From an uncultured Flavobacteriales bacterium (GTDB lineage Bacteria; Bacteroidota; Bacteroidia; Flavobacteriales; Crocinitomicaceae), in the NCBI GenBank assembly GCA_946479985.1, contig CAMLIF010000004.1, forward strand, positions 1 to 64,000: DNA of 64,000 bases. The letters are read 5' to 3'. Positions 43,495 through 52,723 of this stretch are shown piece after piece (position 1 is the first letter of the stretch; every line of letters begins with the position of its first letter). The notes beneath the pieces are model-generated. The model did no database searches. It had not been told where the DNA came from and saw only the letters and a list, made by a program, of their open reading frames with translations. The translations under genes were made by a program, and so were the position numbers.

Positions 43495-44106
43495 ATGGAA
43501 GATCAGTTGAGTCGCTTATTTGATTTGATCGAATCAAAACCGTTTGAGGAATTGAACAGTGAAGAGCGCGATTTTGTTTTGAAACAGATCACCGAAGAAG
43601 AGTACAGTTTGCACAGAAGCATTCACTCCTCCGCGGAAGAACTTGAATTTGAAGAAGCCATCCCGGCTCCTTTGGTTTTGCCTGCAGCTAAGAAGCCGAT
43701 CCTTGCGCGAACAGTTCCGTTATACCAGGTGCTGATCGGGGCAGCATGTCTTCTTGTTGGTTTTTTCATTTTCTCCAATAGAAAAGGGAATCCCATTGAT
43801 ATTCAATTTCTCGAAAACCCTGTTCAGGTTACATTAACCAATGCTCCCGGAGAGGTGAAAATCATACATGACACAATACGGGAAAAGCTTGGTTTGCGTT
43901 CGCCGATTCAAGTGGTAAGAGATACAGTAACGCTGGTTCAAACGGTTTTTGTGAATCGAAATGAAACGCGTATGCTGGAAGCCGGAAATACATTCGGCAG
44001 TATACCGCTGGATAAAACCCTGCTGGAAACCAAAACTCTTTCTGCAAAGGATGACGGAAGTGTGAAGCTGCTGCCGAATTTGAATGATTACGGCGCGATG
44101 AAATAA
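43495..44106 (+). CDS. Single-pass membrane protein, candidate anti-sigma factor
   Basis: The 203-residue protein has a cytoplasmic acidic N-terminus (1-70), one membrane helix (75-94: PLYQVLIGAACLLVGFFIFS) and a 105-residue extracytoplasmic region with VKIIHDTIREKLGL-type strands. The sigma factor stop and this ATG are separated by 1 nt, so the genes are coupled. The location and topology fit an anti-sigma factor, but no zinc-binding HxxxCxxC motif is present, so this is inference. Confidence 0.65.
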   Translation: MEDQLSRLFDLIESKPFEELNSEERDFVLKQITEEEYSLHRSIHSSAEELEFEEAIPAPLVLPAAKKPILARTVPLYQVLIGAACLLVGFFIFSNRKGNPIDIQFLENPVQVTLTNAPGEVKIIHDTIREKLGLRSPIQVVRDTVTLVQTVFVNRNETRMLEAGNTFGSIPLDKTLLETKTLSAKDDGSVKLLPNLNDYGAMK

Positions 44107-44117
44107 CCCAAAATAAT

Positions 44118-44245
44118 AACCGCAGAGAGAAGAAGTACGCAAAGGGCAAGTTAGCCTGATCCTTTTTTCTTAGCAAAGCTAGCTTTGCAGAAAGAACGGT
44201 AGGAGATATTATTATCTTCTTTGCGCTCTTTGCTTCTTTGCGGTT
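44118..44245. repeat. Inverted-repeat element with CCGCAGAG ends (MITE-like)
   Basis: The left arm AACCGCAGAGAGAAGAAG (44118 on) mirrors the right arm CTTTGCTTCTTTGCGGTT (44228-44245), and the next parts TACGCAAAG and CTTTGCGCT continue the pairing. The centre holds GCAAAGCTAGCTTTGC (44173-44188). It is a relative of the element at 22038-22190. Confidence 0.7.
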
Positions 44246-44289
44246 TAATCTAAGAGTTTAGTGTTTATTCCGATTTGAATGTTGTCATG

Positions 44290-45591
44290 TTACTGTGCGA
44301 GCCAAAGCGACGGATTCAATTTCACCACTGCTCCATCTGCCACCTGGTGAATCTCGAAATGTGCCGTTGAAAGATCGCTTCCCGATTCAGGAAGTAAACT
44401 TCCGACACTTTGTTTTGTAGAAACTTTACTTCCCACCGAAACATATACTTCCTGTAAATTACTGTAAACCGTGCGGTAGTTCCCGTGCTTGATGATCACA
44501 CATTTCCCGGCTCCGGCAATGGAAATAACGCTTGTTACCTCACCTTCAAAAACAGCGCGCACCTGGGCACTTTTGGGTGCTCCGATATCAATTCCGTTAT
44601 TGTTTGTAAATACTCCCGATAACGTTGGGTGCGGATTTTTTCCATAAGCTTCAACAACAGTTCCTTTTAAAACCGGCCACGGCAATTTTCCCTTATTGGT
44701 TTCAAAACTCTTACTCAGTGATGCGCTTTCTTTAGTCTCAGTAATTACCAATTCTTTTTTCGCAGTAGTTGTAGTTTTATTGGTAGTTGTAGTTTTTGCT
44801 GTGGTTGTAGTTTTTGATGCTTCTTTTTCTTTAGCCTTTTTCTCTTTTGCTGCTTCAGCCGCAATTTCAGCCTCAATTGCTTTCTTGATCTTCTTCTGAA
44901 TCTCGGCTTTTTGTTTCTCAGCTGCTTTCAGATCAGCAATGAGCTTACCCTCATCCTTTTTCAGTTTTGCGAGCGATTTTTCTTTCTTCTGTTTGTCCTG
45001 CAGGATCAGATCGCGCTCACTTAACTTCGTTTTAAGCAATACTTCCTGGTTCTTCTTTGCTTCTGAAATCTCATTGATTTCCTTGTGGATCTTTTTGTGA
45101 TTGAGCTGAATTAGTTTGAACTGCTTTTTCTGGATTTCTGCAATCTGCTTCAGGTAGCTGTTTCGTTTTACTGCCTCAAAATAGTTGTTGGCAGAGAAAA
45201 TGTACATCATCTTCCCGTATTTGTTACGGTGTTTATAAGCGTACAGGATCAGTTTTTTGTATTGCGCTTTCAGCTTTTGAACGCGTTCTTCAAGTTGCTT
45301 TACCTGATTTCCTTTTGATTGGATAGTCAGCTCTGAACTGCGGATCTGATTATCAACATTCTGAACCAGATCTTCACGGCTTTTCACCTGTGTATCAAGC
45401 AAACGCAATTCATTGATTGAACTGGTGGTGCTTTTCTTCACCTGGTTAAGCAGTGTTTTTGTAGTGGACAATTTCTTCTCCAATTTTTTTTGTTCCGCTT
45501 GCAATTGTTCGCTTTTATTCTGCCCGAAAGCAAAATTCAGAGCTAGTGTCATGAAAAAGAGACAACTACTCTTCAGTACCGCATTCTTCAT
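44290..45591 (-). CDS. EnvC-like murein hydrolase activator (degenerate M23/LytM)
   Basis: The 433-residue protein has a signal peptide (MKNAVLKSSCLFFMTLALNF to AFGQ), a long coiled coil (about 24-250), a Lys/Thr-rich linker, and a C-terminal LytM domain (NNNGIDIGAPKSAQVRAVFE through HFEIHQVADGAVVKLNPSLW). The usual zinc ligands are altered: the His before GxD is Asn (NGIDIG) and the HxH motif reads TAH. It should therefore not hydrolyse peptidoglycan itself but activate amidases, as EnvC does in cell separation. It is the last gene of the operon and overlaps the DUF4292 gene by 26 nt. Confidence 0.88.
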   Translation of the reverse strand: MKNAVLKSSCLFFMTLALNFAFGQNKSEQLQAEQKKLEKKLSTTKTLLNQVKKSTTSSINELRLLDTQVKSREDLVQNVDNQIRSSELTIQSKGNQVKQLEERVQKLKAQYKKLILYAYKHRNKYGKMMYIFSANNYFEAVKRNSYLKQIAEIQKKQFKLIQLNHKKIHKEINEISEAKKNQEVLLKTKLSERDLILQDKQKKEKSLAKLKKDEGKLIADLKAAEKQKAEIQKKIKKAIEAEIAAEAAKEKKAKEKEASKTTTTAKTTTTNKTTTTAKKELVITETKESASLSKSFETNKGKLPWPVLKGTVVEAYGKNPHPTLSGVFTNNNGIDIGAPKSAQVRAVFEGEVTSVISIAGAGKCVIIKHGNYRTVYSNLQEVYVSVGSKVSTKQSVGSLLPESGSDLSTAHFEIHQVADGAVVKLNPSLWLAQ

Positions 45592-46522
45592 AATCTTCAG
45601 GAATTATAAATACAATTTCTTCCATTACATTCACAACTGTTTTTTCGTATTTCAGTTCAATGTAAACATTATTTCGTGGCGTTTTAATGTCAATTTGCAC
45701 ATCTGCCGGTATCAGGTAGGTTTCTACCGAATCACGCGAGAGGTATTGAATATTAATGTTGGTGGAATCGGCTGGAGAATCAATAAATATGCGTGTAATT
45801 GCACTTAGATCTCCATTCAGATAGTATTGAATGATAATCGGGTTTTCTTCTTCCCGACGACGTCTTTCCCGTTCGCGGTTTTCTCTTTCCCGGTTCTCCT
45901 TGTCTTTGTCTTTATCCCTCTCTTTGTCCTTATCTTTATCCTTGTCTCTGTCCTTGTCGCGGTTATTATTATCGTCTAATCCGTCATTTCTTAATTCACG
46001 TCTTACTTCACGTTTCTTTTTGGAAGAAATGATGTAATTGTAATTGTCGTTGATCTGGAAATAACGCTGAGTAGTATCAAAATCTATCGGTAACCCAAGG
46101 ATCAGCTCTTCGATGTTCACATAACTGAAATCAACACCGAATGATTCTTTGAAATAGCTCAGATCTTTTTGGATCAGGCAATTATTCATTTTATTATGAA
46201 TGAGTACAGAATCGGGCCGAACCAATGCCTGGGCAACAGGAATAGATGCTTTCGTTATCAATGCACTTACAGCACTGTCTTTGGTTATCCGCAGCGAAGT
46301 TCTGAAACTCACCGTCCTGTTTGTATCAGCATAAACGGTTTTAATGCGGGAGTAGAAATGGTCCGGACGTACATTTCCAAGACTGTCTAATGCCCGAACA
46401 AGATCTTCGGTTTTTCTGTTCTTTACTTTTTCCTGTTTAAACTCTGATTCCCGGGGATGGCAGGAAGTTATGATCAGGATCAGAATAGGAAGCAAGTATA
46501 TGTTAGTATTCCGGATCGACAT
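45566..46522 (-). CDS. DUF4292 lipoprotein with a charged Lys/Asp/Arg/Glu repeat
   Basis: I prefer the ATG at 46522 (MSIRNTNIYLLPILILIITS followed by C), giving a lipobox IITSC at Cys 21 and about 318 residues. The DUF4292 domain covers most of the protein (SFRTSLRITKDSAVSALITK, LSYFKESFGVDFSYVNIEEL). Between two parts lies a low-complexity run of about 50 charged residues (RDKDRDKDKDKDKERDKDKD and so on), encoded by imperfect hexanucleotide repeats. DUF4292 proteins resemble LolB/LptM-type outer-membrane lipoproteins. The gene overlaps the TPR gene stop by 20 nt and the EnvC gene by 26 nt. Confidence 0.8.
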   Translation of the reverse strand: MSIRNTNIYLLPILILIITSCHPRESEFKQEKVKNRKTEDLVRALDSLGNVRPDHFYSRIKTVYADTNRTVSFRTSLRITKDSAVSALITKASIPVAQALVRPDSVLIHNKMNNCLIQKDLSYFKESFGVDFSYVNIEELILGLPIDFDTTQRYFQINDNYNYIISSKKKREVRRELRNDGLDDNNNRDKDRDKDKDKDKERDKDKDKENRERENRERERRRREEENPIIIQYYLNGDLSAITRIFIDSPADSTNINIQYLSRDSVETYLIPADVQIDIKTPRNNVYIELKYEKTVVNVMEEIVFIIPEDYEECGTEE

Positions 46523-48206
46523 ATTTGCGGTCTGTAATTTTTTTGTCAAGTGTTTTGTTTTTGGATCCTAAATTTTTGGCTTTTTTCCAGTTTTCAACCG
46601 CCAGAGTGACCTCTCCGGAGAAAAACGCAGCATCACCAAGGTACTCTACGTAATTGGCTTCATTTGGTTGCAATTCGTTCACTTTCTTTAAGATAGAAAA
46701 TGCTTCGGTATAATTTTTTTTCTGAAGTTCAACCAACCCTTTTGTTGCCATGAACGCTGCATTGTTTGGCGCGGCTGTCATCAATTGCTGAACCAGTTCA
46801 TTGGCGGTTTCTACATCCGTTTTAGATATGGCCAGGTTCATGGCGTAGTTATTCTTTGCCAGTAAATTGGTTGGATCTGTTGCTATGGCTTTTTCAAACC
46901 ACACAATTCCCTGCTTGAAATTTTTCTGCATGAAATAGCTTTCACCCATTTGAGCGTAAAACTCCGATTCAAGTGCCGGATCGTTTATGACCAGTTCTTT
47001 TCCTATTTCGGCAGCATTCAGCGCTTCGGTATATCTCCCCAGCTGATTGCAGGAAATGGTATAAAGTAACTGGATATTTGGGAGGGAAGGAAAGATGGCA
47101 GCGGCTTTTCGGGCATCGGAATATAAATTCTGGAAATCCCTGTTCTCATATTCCATTAAGAGCACCTGGTTCCAGATCGGGTATTTTGAATCATCAAACT
47201 CAAGTGCTTTTTTGTATGCTTTTAAAGCTTCGGCTTTTGTTTTGTTCTGAACGTGGAGATCTCCGAGAACGGAATATCCTTTGGCATCAGTCGGATGTTT
47301 CTCAATCAGCAAATTAGCCAGCTCGAAAACTTCTTTTTCTATTACCTGCTGCGTTTCGTAATAATACAATATCACATTTACTTTCTGGTCAATAGTCACT
47401 CCTTCGCCCGCGAAAGCTTTGGAGTATGCCTGGTATGCTTCGGCTTTTTTATTTTCCTTGGAATAAAGTTCCCCTAAAAGTAAATAAGCACGGCCGTTCA
47501 TCGGGTCGTTTTTCACTAGTTCTTCCAGCATCATCTGACCTTTTTCCATTTGCCGCGTACCAAAATAGTAATCGACTAAGGCTGCGATCAGTGAAATGTC
47601 ATCCGGGTACGTTTTGCGTGCTTCATTTATTTCCGCAACACCTTTATCAGGCTGCTTGGAAAGCACATATAAATTGAATTTTTGAATGGAAATATCCGGA
47701 ATGGACCCGATCTGCTCTTCCATTTTGTTGTAAGCGTCAATGGCCTCGTTATACTTATTGGTTCTTTTCAGAACTTCGGCGTAACCGTACCACCAGTCAA
47801 CATTTCTCGGTTCAAGTGTAACAAGCTTTTTAAAACATGCTGCCGATTCCGAAAATTTCTGTTGTTCGAAATACATGTACGCCAGTTCCTGCGTGTACCA
47901 GCGATTATCCGGATCAAGTTTAGCAGCCAGTTCTGTGTATTTGGCAGCATTGCTTCGGTCGTTTAGCTCCAGGTAGCACTGAGCTAATCCATAAGCAGCT
48001 GCATCATCTGTCGGACGTACGGCAAAACAAGAATCGAAAGCGACAATAGCTTCTCTGTATTGACTTTTTGCTTTAAGTCTGACGGCTGAGTGAAAAGTCC
48101 GGATATACGGATAATCCGATGCAGATACGACAGATGCTGTATCCTTGGGAGATCTGCACTGCGCAAATACAAGAACTAAAAGCGTAAACGCAACGAATTT
48201 TTTCAT
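46503..48206 (-). CDS. TPR-rich lipoprotein
   Basis: The 567-residue protein has a lipobox VFAQC (Cys at 17) after MKKFVAFTLLVL. It carries about ten TPR units, for example REAIVAFDSCFAVRPTDDAA, AAYGLAQCYLELNDRSNAAK, PIWNQVLLMEYENRDFQNLY and YTEALNAAEIGKELVINDPA. Such envelope TPR proteins act as assembly scaffolds. Its stop overlaps the DUF4292 start and its start abuts the nucleotidyltransferase stop (1-nt overlap), so it is part of the dut-gldH operon. Confidence 0.88.
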   Translation of the reverse strand: MKKFVAFTLLVLVFAQCRSPKDTASVVSASDYPYIRTFHSAVRLKAKSQYREAIVAFDSCFAVRPTDDAAAYGLAQCYLELNDRSNAAKYTELAAKLDPDNRWYTQELAYMYFEQQKFSESAACFKKLVTLEPRNVDWWYGYAEVLKRTNKYNEAIDAYNKMEEQIGSIPDISIQKFNLYVLSKQPDKGVAEINEARKTYPDDISLIAALVDYYFGTRQMEKGQMMLEELVKNDPMNGRAYLLLGELYSKENKKAEAYQAYSKAFAGEGVTIDQKVNVILYYYETQQVIEKEVFELANLLIEKHPTDAKGYSVLGDLHVQNKTKAEALKAYKKALEFDDSKYPIWNQVLLMEYENRDFQNLYSDARKAAAIFPSLPNIQLLYTISCNQLGRYTEALNAAEIGKELVINDPALESEFYAQMGESYFMQKNFKQGIVWFEKAIATDPTNLLAKNNYAMNLAISKTDVETANELVQQLMTAAPNNAAFMATKGLVELQKKNYTEAFSILKKVNELQPNEANYVEYLGDAAFFSGEVTLAVENWKKAKNLGSKNKTLDKKITDRKYVDPEY

Positions 48207-49213
48207 CAGGCAATAATTGAGTAATCACTTAAACTCAGGTCACGCGCCAAACCTTTATACTTGGAATGTGAGCCCAACATGGAGTCTTTCAGATTTGCAT
48301 CTATAATTATGGAATGCTGCTGCAAAATGCTGTTTTTGATGATGGAATTGGTAACCATAGAACCTTTTCCAAGTGAAACATGCGGACCAACAACCGAGTT
48401 TTCGAGAATAACGTCTTTACCGATATAGCAAGGTGGAATAATCACTGAATTCAGCAATTTTGCCGAAGGGTCAACCAGCTCAAGTCCTTTTTCCTTATCG
48501 TATTCCAGAACGCGCTGATTGGTAATTACGGTAACTTCCTTGTTTCCGCAGTCCAACCATTCATCTACTTCTCCCGGTTTGAACCGGAATCCTTTTTCAG
48601 TCATTCTTCTCAAAGCATCAGGCAATTGGTATTCGCCGCTTTTAATGATGCCGTTTTCAACAAGAAAGTTTAATTCATCGCGTAAAGCAAGACCGTTTTT
48701 GAAATAATAGATCCCGATCATGGCCAGATCAGAAACAAAATCTTTCGGTTTCTCCACAAAGTCAATGATCTCACCTTCGTCGTTCATTTTAACAACTCCG
48801 AAAGCGCTTGGATCTTCGATTTGCTTTACCCACAAAATTCCGTCTGCGTTCGGGTCGATTGTAAAATTTGCACGGAAAAGAGTATCTGCGAAAGCCACAA
48901 CAACCGGTCCGTCAAGTAATTTTTCCGCACATAGAACAGCATGTGCGGTACCCAATGGTTTGTCCTGGTAGAAGATTGTTCCTTTGGCGCCTAATTTCTC
49001 AGCGACTTTGATTAATTCGTTTTCAATCTCGGTTCCGAAATCGCCGATCACGAATCCGATCTCTTCAATTGGCTCGTTACAAACTGCTGCAATGTCTTCC
49101 ACCAAACGGTGAACAATTGGTTTTCCTCCAACCGGTACAAGTGGTTTCGGAACGGTAAGTGTATGTGGTCTTAGTCTGCTTCCGCGACCTGCCATAGGAA
49201 CAATTACTTTCAT
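48206..49213 (-). CDS. Sugar-phosphate nucleotidyltransferase with left-handed beta-helix tail
   Basis: The ATG at 49213 gives MKVIVPMAGRGSRLRPHTLT, the nucleotidyltransferase signature GxGxRLxP (the frame is open 11 residues further but without the motif). Lys of VPKP and the DTLFRANFTIDP region follow. The last 90 residues have hexapeptide repeats (IPPCYIGKDVILENSVVGPH, VSLGKGSMVTNSIIKNSILQ). It makes an NDP-sugar, probably for surface polysaccharide or glycoprotein synthesis. The sugar cannot be read from the sequence. It is 335 residues. Confidence 0.9.
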   Translation of the reverse strand: MKVIVPMAGRGSRLRPHTLTVPKPLVPVGGKPIVHRLVEDIAAVCNEPIEEIGFVIGDFGTEIENELIKVAEKLGAKGTIFYQDKPLGTAHAVLCAEKLLDGPVVVAFADTLFRANFTIDPNADGILWVKQIEDPSAFGVVKMNDEGEIIDFVEKPKDFVSDLAMIGIYYFKNGLALRDELNFLVENGIIKSGEYQLPDALRRMTEKGFRFKPGEVDEWLDCGNKEVTVITNQRVLEYDKEKGLELVDPSAKLLNSVIIPPCYIGKDVILENSVVGPHVSLGKGSMVTNSIIKNSILQQHSIIIDANLKDSMLGSHSKYKGLARDLSLSDYSIIA

Positions 49214-49261
49214 ATATTTCTTATTTCGTTGCGAAGTGTTCAGCAAGGCTGATCTGCTTCG

Positions 49262-49696
49262 TTATTGAACTCCGGTACTGCCAAATCCGCCGGCACCGCG
49301 AGTTGTTTCGTTTAATTCATCTACTTCTTCCCAGCTAATTTGTTCGTGCTTAGCTACCACTAACTGCGCAATTCGTTCACCGTGTTCTACCACAAATGGC
49401 TCAGAAGAAAGGTTTACCAGCAAAACGCCGATTTCGCCTCTATAGTCTGCATCAATGGTTCCCGGTGTGTTAAGAACAGTTACTCCATGCTTAAACGCCA
49501 ACCCGCTACGCGGACGTACTTGTATTTCATATCCAACCGGAATGGCAACTTTCAAACCGGTAGGAATGAGTCGTCGTTCAAGCGGTTTTAATGTTATTGG
49601 CTCTGATAAATTGGCTCGTACATCCAGTCCGGCTGCACCTAATGTTGCGTAGCCGGGTAATTCATTTGTGGAGCTATTCTGAACAGCTATTTTCAT
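49262..49696 (-). CDS. dut: dUTP diphosphatase
   Basis: The 144-residue trimeric dUTPase has all five motifs: AAGLDVRA (21-28), [38 protein letters not shown] and [10 protein letters not shown]. It hydrolyses dUTP to dUMP and pyrophosphate, keeping uracil out of DNA. The start overlaps the gldH stop as ATGA, which is a sign of translational coupling. Confidence 0.97.
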   Translation of the reverse strand: MKIAVQNSSTNELPGYATLGAAGLDVRANLSEPITLKPLERRLIPTGLKVAIPVGYEIQVRPRSGLAFKHGVTVLNTPGTIDADYRGEIGVLLVNLSSEPFVVEHGERIAQLVVAKHEQISWEEVDELNETTRGAGGFGSTGVQ

Positions 49697-50169
49697 TTTT
49701 CAGGATCTTCTTTAACGGTGTAGCTAATATCTAAAACTTCCGGAATGGCTTTTTCGGTAATTCCCTGTTCAAGCGTAAACTTGTACTTTCCTTTTTGCGG
49801 GAATTTACGGTGGCTGAAATGAACACTTGTTGTAACAATTGTCCCTGATTTTTCACCAACCCATGAGCCGTCCGGACTACTGATCTTCATTTCAATAGGT
49901 TCCCGTCCGTTTTGTCCATTCGGCGTTTCTGCATACAGGAAGAACCACATATTGTTGTAACCGTAATCGGTAGTGGTTCTAACCGTAATATCAACGGTAT
50001 AGAACTTGGTAGTATCCTGAATTTCAACCACAAATTTTGGCTTATTATCTACCGTCCAGGTGTTGTTGGGAAAAGCCACCGATTTTGTAAACAGCGGTGA
50101 ATCCCCGCAGCTAACGAGGACCATTCCAATCAGGAACAAAGAGAACTTATTGATTATCCGGTTTTTCAT
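49693..50169 (-). CDS. gldH: Gliding motility lipoprotein GldH
   Basis: The ATG at 50169 starts [20 protein letters not shown] followed by C, the lipidated Cys at 21. The longer frame shares coding sequence with the ricT tail and gives no signal peptide. The mature 138 residues match Gld[41 protein letters not shown]. GldH is one of the lipoproteins required for gliding and for the type IX secretion system in flavobacteria. The order holB-ricT-gldH-dut is conserved in related genomes. It overlaps ricT by 23 nt. Confidence 0.88.
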   Translation of the reverse strand: MKNRIINKFSLFLIGMVLVSCGDSPLFTKSVAFPNNTWTVDNKPKFVVEIQDTTKFYTVDITVRTTTDYGYNNMWFFLYAETPNGQNGREPIEMKISSPDGSWVGEKSGTIVTTSVHFSHRKFPQKGKYKFTLEQGITEKAIPEVLDISYTVKEDPEK

Positions 50170-51571
50170 TTGGACCGTTTGGTTTACGCGGGTTTCTACG
50201 TTTGTTGAAGCGCTTTTTCGGAGCTCCGCCTTCTGTTTTTGCCTCCGGATTCTGACCTGCAGTTGCCTGGTTCGCTGGATTCGGATTCTCAGCACGTTCC
50301 GGTCTCGGACCTTTCTGTCCTTGTGGTCGCGGATGATTGTGCTGAGGTTTCTTCGGTTGCTGTCCGACTGCGGGAGCGGTTTTCACTTCTGCGCCTGCCG
50401 GACGAGCCGGTTGGTTTACAGCGTTAGCCTGTCCCTGAGGTTTCTTTTTCTTTTTCTTCTTGTTGTTTGAAGTAAACTTATTATCAAAACGATTTAAGGA
50501 ATCCTGACCAACAACATTGTCGTAATCCGGTTCTTTTTTCTCAATTATACGCTCAAATTCTTTCAAATCCTGAGGTTTTTTGCCCTCCTGATTCATCTTC
50601 AGAATTTCTTTAACGCGTTCAGGCGTTAATGGTACAAGTGCAGGAGCAAAAGCACCTTCTTCGTGCAATATGTACCACATCTGTCGCTTGAAAACGTCGG
50701 TTTTTACGTGATTGGCGAAACCCTTAACTGTTTGCAGTTTGGCCTCTGTAGAAGGGAACGATTTGATCGCATCCAGATACATATCCAATTCGTAGTTCAA
50801 ACAACATTTCAATTTACCACATTGTCCGGCTAATTTCTGCGGGTTAAGTGATAATTGCTGATAACGCGCTGCGGAAGTTGATACTGATCTGAAATCTGTT
50901 AACCAGGTAGAACAGCACAATTCGCGGCCACATGAACCAATTCCGCCCAAACGCTGAGCCTCCTGGCGTGAACCGATCTGGCGCATTTCAATGCGGATTT
51001 TGAATTTATCCGCCATGTCTTTGATCAACTGACGGAAATCTACACGCCCTTCAGCGGTATAGTAGAATGTTGCTTTTGTCAGATCGCCCTGGTACTCAAC
51101 ATCAGAAATTTTCATTTCCAATCCTAAGTTCACTGCCAGAGTACGCGCCTGGAACATAACCTCGCGCTCAAGAGCACGAGCCTCGCCCCAACGGTCGATG
51201 TCTTCCTGTGTCGCAATGCGAATGATCTTTCTGGCTTCCATTGGTTTCAATGAAGGCGCTTTTTTCTTGACCTGTATTCTGGCTAATTCTCCAACAACCG
51301 AGACGATTCCGATATCGAATCCCGGACTAGCTTCAACTGCAACTGCATCTCCTACCTGGAGTGAAAGGTTTTTCGCATTGCGGTAAAACGACTTTCTGCT
51401 GTTTTTAAAGCGTATTTCTAGTATATCGTATGGAGCTTGTCCGCTTGGAAGCTGCATATTTGCTAACCAATCGAAGACTCCTAATTTGTTGCATCCGCCA
51501 GAACTACAGGTCCCGTTATTTTTACAGCCTCGGGGCGTACCGCCTCCGCTGCTACATGAGGAACATGCCAT
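50147..51571 (-). CDS. ricT: RicT/YaaT family protein (PSP1 domain)
   Basis: The 474-residue protein has the PSP1 core: AKNLSLQVGDAVAVEASPG, RQIGSRQEAQRLGGIGSCGR, ELCCSTWLTDF, KLAGQCGKLKCCLNYELDMY. The N-terminus is Cys-rich (CSSCSSGGGTPRGC). In Bacillus YaaT forms the Y-complex that affects mRNA processing; in many phyla it lies next to holB, as here. The last 120 residues are Lys/Pro/Gln-rich and probably disordered. It is the second gene of the holB operon. Confidence 0.88.
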   Translation of the reverse strand: MACSSCSSGGGTPRGCKNNGTCSSGGCNKLGVFDWLANMQLPSGQAPYDILEIRFKNSRKSFYRNAKNLSLQVGDAVAVEASPGFDIGIVSVVGELARIQVKKKAPSLKPMEARKIIRIATQEDIDRWGEARALEREVMFQARTLAVNLGLEMKISDVEYQGDLTKATFYYTAEGRVDFRQLIKDMADKFKIRIEMRQIGSRQEAQRLGGIGSCGRELCCSTWLTDFRSVSTSAARYQQLSLNPQKLAGQCGKLKCCLNYELDMYLDAIKSFPSTEAKLQTVKGFANHVKTDVFKRQMWYILHEEGAFAPALVPLTPERVKEILKMNQEGKKPQDLKEFERIIEKKEPDYDNVVGQDSLNRFDNKFTSNNKKKKKKKPQGQANAVNQPARPAGAEVKTAPAVGQQPKKPQHNHPRPQGQKGPRPERAENPNPANQATAGQNPEAKTEGGAPKKRFNKRRNPRKPNGPNEKPDNQ

Positions 51572-51607
51572 AGTTATGATTTTGTTGTAAAAATAAGAAA
51601 TATTGTC

Positions 51608-52723
51608 CTATGCTTTGTGAATGAAGCGCATGACTTGAAAACACAGATTTGTGAATAACAGCTGACCGTGAGCATTTCTGTTCAGTTGATAGTGAGCGGT
51701 AGTAAACAACTCCATAAAATCGAGGCAGTTGTTATTGTTGATGAATCGCGCAAAATTTGACAAAAATTGTGCTTCTTCCGGCGATACGCGCACCAACATT
51801 TCCTCCGTGTAATTTTTGAGTAAACTTTGACGGACCATATGCAGGGAATAATCCACGAAAACTTTTTGGTCTTCTCGTGATTTTATGCCGATTGCGCCAA
51901 CCCAATCAAGCATGGCGTTGACATCTTTTTTGAAGCAGGCACGCATCATTTGAATGAATAATTCTCGGTTTTCTACCGTGTCGCCCGCGTGCGAGTAGTT
52001 GTTAATTGCAGTTAGCAAACTTCCTTCTGCCCGTGCAGCCAATGAAATGGAGACATCTCTGGAAGCACCCATTTTCTCCAGTTCATGGGTAAGAATATCC
52101 AGAGAATACGATGGAACCCGAACTACCTGTGTGCGCGACAAAATAGTAGGAAGCAACTGTGTTGTTCCTTCGGCCAACAAGAGAAAAATAGTTTTTGGCT
52201 GTGGTTCTTCCAATAATTTCAGCAGTTTATTGGCGCAGGTTTCATTCATTGCTTCGGCCTGAAACATGATAATTACCTTGTAACCGCCCTCGAAAGAACG
52301 AAGGGTTGTCTTTTTGATGATGCTTGCACTTTCATCGGTCCCGATAATTGGTTTCGTTCCTTTTTCATCCATGTATTTCCACCAGTCGTGGGCGCTGAAC
52401 AATGGATTTTCAATGACAAAAGAACGCCACTGGCTCAGAAAACCATCCGAAACCTTCGATTTTGACTGAACTGTTGGAAACGAAAAGTGCAAATCAGGAT
52501 GCTGCAAAGTTTTTACTTTCCGGCACGAAGCACATTCACCGCAGCTGTCTTTTGGTGTTTTGTTTTCGCAAAACAAGTATTGAACATAGGCAAGTGCCAG
52601 GGGCAGGGTACTGTGTCCGAAATTCCCGAGGAACAATTGGGCATGACTGATCTTATCGGATTGTATTTCCTGAACGATGTGATTTTTTACTTCTTCTTGA
52701 CCGACAATTTCCGAAAAACGCAT
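51608..52723 (-). CDS. holB: DNA polymerase III delta' subunit (clamp-loader)
   Basis: The 371-residue protein has the clamp-loader AAA+ start (MRFSEIVGQEEVKNHIVQEI), a degenerate P-loop GNFGHSTL without the Lys, four zinc Cys (52, 61, 64, 67: CENKTPKDSCGECASC) and a TTQLLPTILSRTQVVRV sensor region. A degenerate P-loop and zinc module are normal for delta', which does not hydrolyse ATP. It is the first gene of the operon that runs to EnvC. The 233-nt gap upstream to 52956 holds nothing recognised. Confidence 0.93.
   Translation of the reverse strand: MRFSEIVGQEEVKNHIVQEIQSDKISHAQLFLGNFGHSTLPLALAYVQYLFCENKTPKDSCGECASCRKVKTLQHPDLHFSFPTVQSKSKVSDGFLSQWRSFVIENPLFSAHDWWKYMDEKGTKPIIGTDESASIIKKTTLRSFEGGYKVIIMFQAEAMNETCANKLLKLLEEPQPKTIFLLLAEGTTQLLPTILSRTQVVRVPSYSLDILTHELEKMGASRDVSISLAARAEGSLLTAINNYSHAGDTVENRELFIQMMRACFKKDVNAMLDWVGAIGIKSREDQKVFVDYSLHMVRQSLLKNYTEEMLVRVSPEEAQFLSNFARFINNNNCLDFMELFTTAHYQLNRNAHGQLLFTNLCFQVMRFIHKA

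Noticed and set aside
45831..46037. Plus-strand frame of Ser/Leu repeats (SLSLSLSLSR)
   Set aside because: It is the opposite strand of the charged repeat in the DUF4292 gene.
50239..50470. Plus-strand frames opposite the ricT tail
   Set aside because: The low-complexity Lys/Pro/Gln tail of ricT leaves the other strand open; no independent evidence.
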